Translations under genes and position numbers: made by a program | In this document: piece after piece, positions 62,221-64,000 of the stretch | Layout: each line of letters begins with the position of its first letter | Numbering within the stretch: position 1 is the stretch's first letter | Notes under the pieces: model-generated | What the model was told of the DNA's origin: nothing | Database searches by the model: none | Seen by the model: the letters and a program-made list of their open reading frames with translations, nothing else | NCBI GenBank assembly: GCA_020722815.1 | Contig: DYKB01000021.1 | Location: 1 to 64,000, forward strand | DNA length: 64,000 nt | Direction: 5' to 3' | Source: Caldithrix sp. | GTDB lineage: Bacteria; Zhuqueibacterota; Zhuqueibacteria; Thermofontimicrobiales; Sulfurfontimicrobiaceae

Positions 62221-64000
62221 TTACTTTATCAATAACATCTTCTTCGTCTGTTCAATATGGCCTTTTTGTGTGTCATGATACTGAAAATGTAATCGATAGA
62301 TATAAATCCCTGAATTTAAAATATTATTAAAACGATCGGTGGCATTCCAATCTATAAAATAGTGACCGGATTGATAACTTTCGGATATCAATGTCACGAT
62401 TTCCTGTCCCTGAAGATTAAATATTTTTATTTCCAGTTTACCCGGCGCATCGATATCATAATTAATTCGAGTTGATAAATTAAAAGGATTCGGGAAATGT
62501 TGCTTCACCTGAAAACTTACCGGTACCACGTCGGAATCTTCTGTTTCTATTTGAATTTTTTCAATTTTGACAGGCGCATCATTCAACTGAATAGTCTTAA
62601 TGATTTCGGTTTCATGCTGCTTTTTCATTAAAGCCGAAAATTGTATGGCTCCTATCGAAACGGCTTCATTAAAAGATGTGGTTGTAAATCCAGCCAAATA
62701 CAAAACGCCTGGTTCCATTAAATTGGTTTCGATTTGAAATCCATTCCGGAATGCTGTTTGCTTGAATCGCTTAAATTCAACCAGTTCAGCATCATATTCC
62801 AGCTTTAAATTAAACGCTTGTGTTGACGCATTGATATTGACAGGTATTGTAAATTCTTCATTTTGTTGAACTTTCATCTTTAAAATAATATTTGATAATT
62901 CGCTTTCGGAACGCAAAAAGTCTCTGGTGAATTTTCCATCGACATTACCCCTGATGAGACCTGAAAGTGACAGACTGTCGATATTTTGGGTCAGCCAGGG
63001 GATTTCAAATGGCTCTGGGATGAAATGCCATTCTCCCACAAAAGATGGTCGGCTGGGGGATTTATGCACGGAATATTGTAAAATCAAGACTGCATCCATC
63101 AAAGTGATTTGTCCATCTTTATCAACGTCGGCTGTAGTCCGATGATCAGCCGCCAATTTTTCAGGGCCTACCACATGCCGTGCGGTCAACAGGGCATCAT
63201 AAGCGGTGATGAGCGATTCAAATTCAAAGGGTTGGCTGACCAAGCGGGCAGTAATTTGATAATCATCCTTTTCCCAGCATTGGAAAACAAATTTTCCCTG
63301 AGAATCGGTTGTAGAGGTTAAAGAATCATCTCCAGTCAGTGTCAGCCTCACATCCGACAGGGGAGATTTATTATAATGATTAGCGACGCTCCCACTTAAA
63401 GTAAGTTTGCCACGCTTATTTACAAAAACTTCAACCTGACCGCACCATTTTTGCTGGGTGGTAAAATAAGGCGATGCAACTAAAAAGTCATCCCAGCCAT
63501 CTCCATTGAGATCACCGGCACCGCTAAGACAGTAACCGGTTAAATCGCCATTTTGTAGCCCCAAAAAATAGTCTGAGTGATTCTTTAAATTAATCGTCCC
63601 CGGCCAGCCAGCTTTTCGACCCCGGATAAAATAAGCCTTGCCGGGCTTACCCCGATCGGAATCATTAAACATCCCAATCAAAAAGTCATTAAGTTTGTCT
63701 CCATCATAATCGCCCACGCCACTTAAATACCAACCCGCCTGATCTTCGGCTGCTTCTCCTTCATAGGCCGCTACTGCTTCAGTGGCACTTATTGTACCGG
63801 ACCAGCCCCCTTTTTGGCCCAGGAAGAGGAAGACTTTTCCGGCATATTTATTATATTGGATTGTCGATACAGCGATATCCGGAAATCCATCACCATTCAC
63901 ATCGCCAACACCAGCGACCTGATAGCCTAATTTATAGGCACTTTCAGTGCCATTTATAATGGCATCGGCTTTTTCCAGATCAAATGCCATACCCCAGTCT
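62221..64000 (-). CDS. T9SS-exported FG-GAP, dockerin and cohesin-like protein (5' end beyond the window)
   Basis: The frame stays open through the window edge (DWG precedes the internal Met at 63990), so the start lies outside. FG-GAP/integrin-like repeats (AGVGDVNGDGFPDIAVS, SGVGDYDGDKLNDFLIGMF, SGAGDLNGDGWDDFLVAS) come first. A carboxypeptidase-regulatory-like domain (SDVRLTLTGDDSLTSTTD) leads into a dockerin (ITAYDALLTARHVVG and DVDKDGQITLMDAVLILQ), then a cohesin-like domain (FTIPVNINASTQAFNLKLEY) and a T9SS tail with HFPNPFNLST. Having both a dockerin and a cohesin-like domain in one chain is notable. Calcium binding is expected in the FG-GAP and dockerin loops. Confidence 0.85.
   Translation of the reverse strand, partial: DWGMAFDLEKADAIINGTESAYKLGYQVAGVGDVNGDGFPDIAVSTIQYNKYAGKVFLFLGQKGGWSGTISATEAVAAYEGEAAEDQAGWYLSGVGDYDGDKLNDFLIGMFNDSDRGKPGKAYFIRGRKAGWPGTINLKNHSDYFLGLQNGDLTGYCLSGAGDLNGDGWDDFLVASPYFTTQQKWCGQVEVFVNKRGKLTLSGSVANHYNKSPLSDVRLTLTGDDSLTSTTDSQGKFVFQCWEKDDYQITARLVSQPFEFESLITAYDALLTARHVVGPEKLAADHRTTADVDKDGQITLMDAVLILQYSVHKSPSRPSFVGEWHFIPEPFEIPWLTQNIDSLSLSGLIRGNVDGKFTRDFLRSESELSNIILKMKVQQNEEFTIPVNINASTQAFNLKLEYDAELVEFKRFKQTAFRNGFQIETNLMEPGVLYLAGFTTTSFNEAVSIGAIQFSALMKKQHETEIIKTIQLNDAPVKIEKIQIETEDSDVVPVSFQVKQHFPNPFNLSTRINYDIDAPGKLEIKIFNLQGQEIVTLISESYQSGHYFIDWNATDRFNNILNSGIYIYRLHFQYHDTQKGHIEQTKKMLLIK

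Overview
The window is AT-rich DNA from a Gram-negative bacterium, most likely a member of the FCB superphylum close to Calditrichota or the KSB1-type candidate phyla. The evidence is five large exported proteins that end in the type IX secretion (T9SS) type A sorting domain (an N-[YF]-P-N-P motif followed by a beta-sandwich and a final basic residue), a GT9 heptosyltransferase typical of LPS-bearing cells, and many anaerobe-type redox proteins (ferredoxins, radical SAM, DUF5320, CGGC and NifX-like proteins, a multihaem cytochrome). The placement is inference; no rRNA gene is present. I saw no convincing tRNA, rRNA or CRISPR array.

Layout. 1-7089: a heptosyltransferase, a membrane protein and an exported purple-acid-phosphatase-like enzyme, separated by long non-coding stretches that hold inverted repeats, including a perfect 32-bp palindrome. 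7090-24555: an almost entirely minus-strand island of small redox, metal and stress genes (cupin, Fe-S uracil-DNA glycosylase, ferredoxin, radical SAM, DUF5320, CGGC, dienoyl-CoA-reductase-like flavoenzyme, GroES, NifX-like proteins, sirtuin, stand-alone ThrRS editing domain, methyltransferase, MFS, thioredoxin, MIP18-family protein, octahaem cytochrome, peptide deformylase). It is peppered with decayed genes: glutaredoxin, ferredoxin, zinc-ribbon, methyltransferase, ABC ATPase, flavoprotein and an unknown family, several broken by one nonsense codon. 25365-26654: an ISAzo13-family insertion sequence next to the 3' end of an OmpA-family gene. 26872-28962: a tocopherol-cyclase-like gene divergent from a UbiA-family prenyltransferase that carries an in-frame amber codon.

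29111-39908: exported carbohydrate-active and adhesive proteins (GH10-like hydrolase, heparinase-like lyase, PKD/discoidin protein) plus phosphoglucosamine/phosphomannomutase. 40159-45105: a secreted repeat protein, a lipid kinase and a four-gene ECF importer whose two ATPase subunits are degenerate in complementary ways. 45125-53310: an operon with a periplasmic protein, a 1497-residue exported beta-propeller protein and a transmembrane Ser/Thr kinase with a TPR sensor. 53661-58757: a pair coding for a membrane-inserted KAP-like P-loop NTPase and a large TPR-like partner, my best candidates (with the ECF importer) for something undescribed. 58835-64000: Hsp20 and two T9SS-exported proteins with cohesin-like modules, one also with a dockerin; the last gene runs off the window edge.

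The genes appear to fall into three working sets: a cytoplasmic thiol/Fe-S/metal island in decay, a surface set exported by T9SS that handles polysaccharide and adhesion, and membrane signalling or transport modules built on P-loop domains and TPR sensors.
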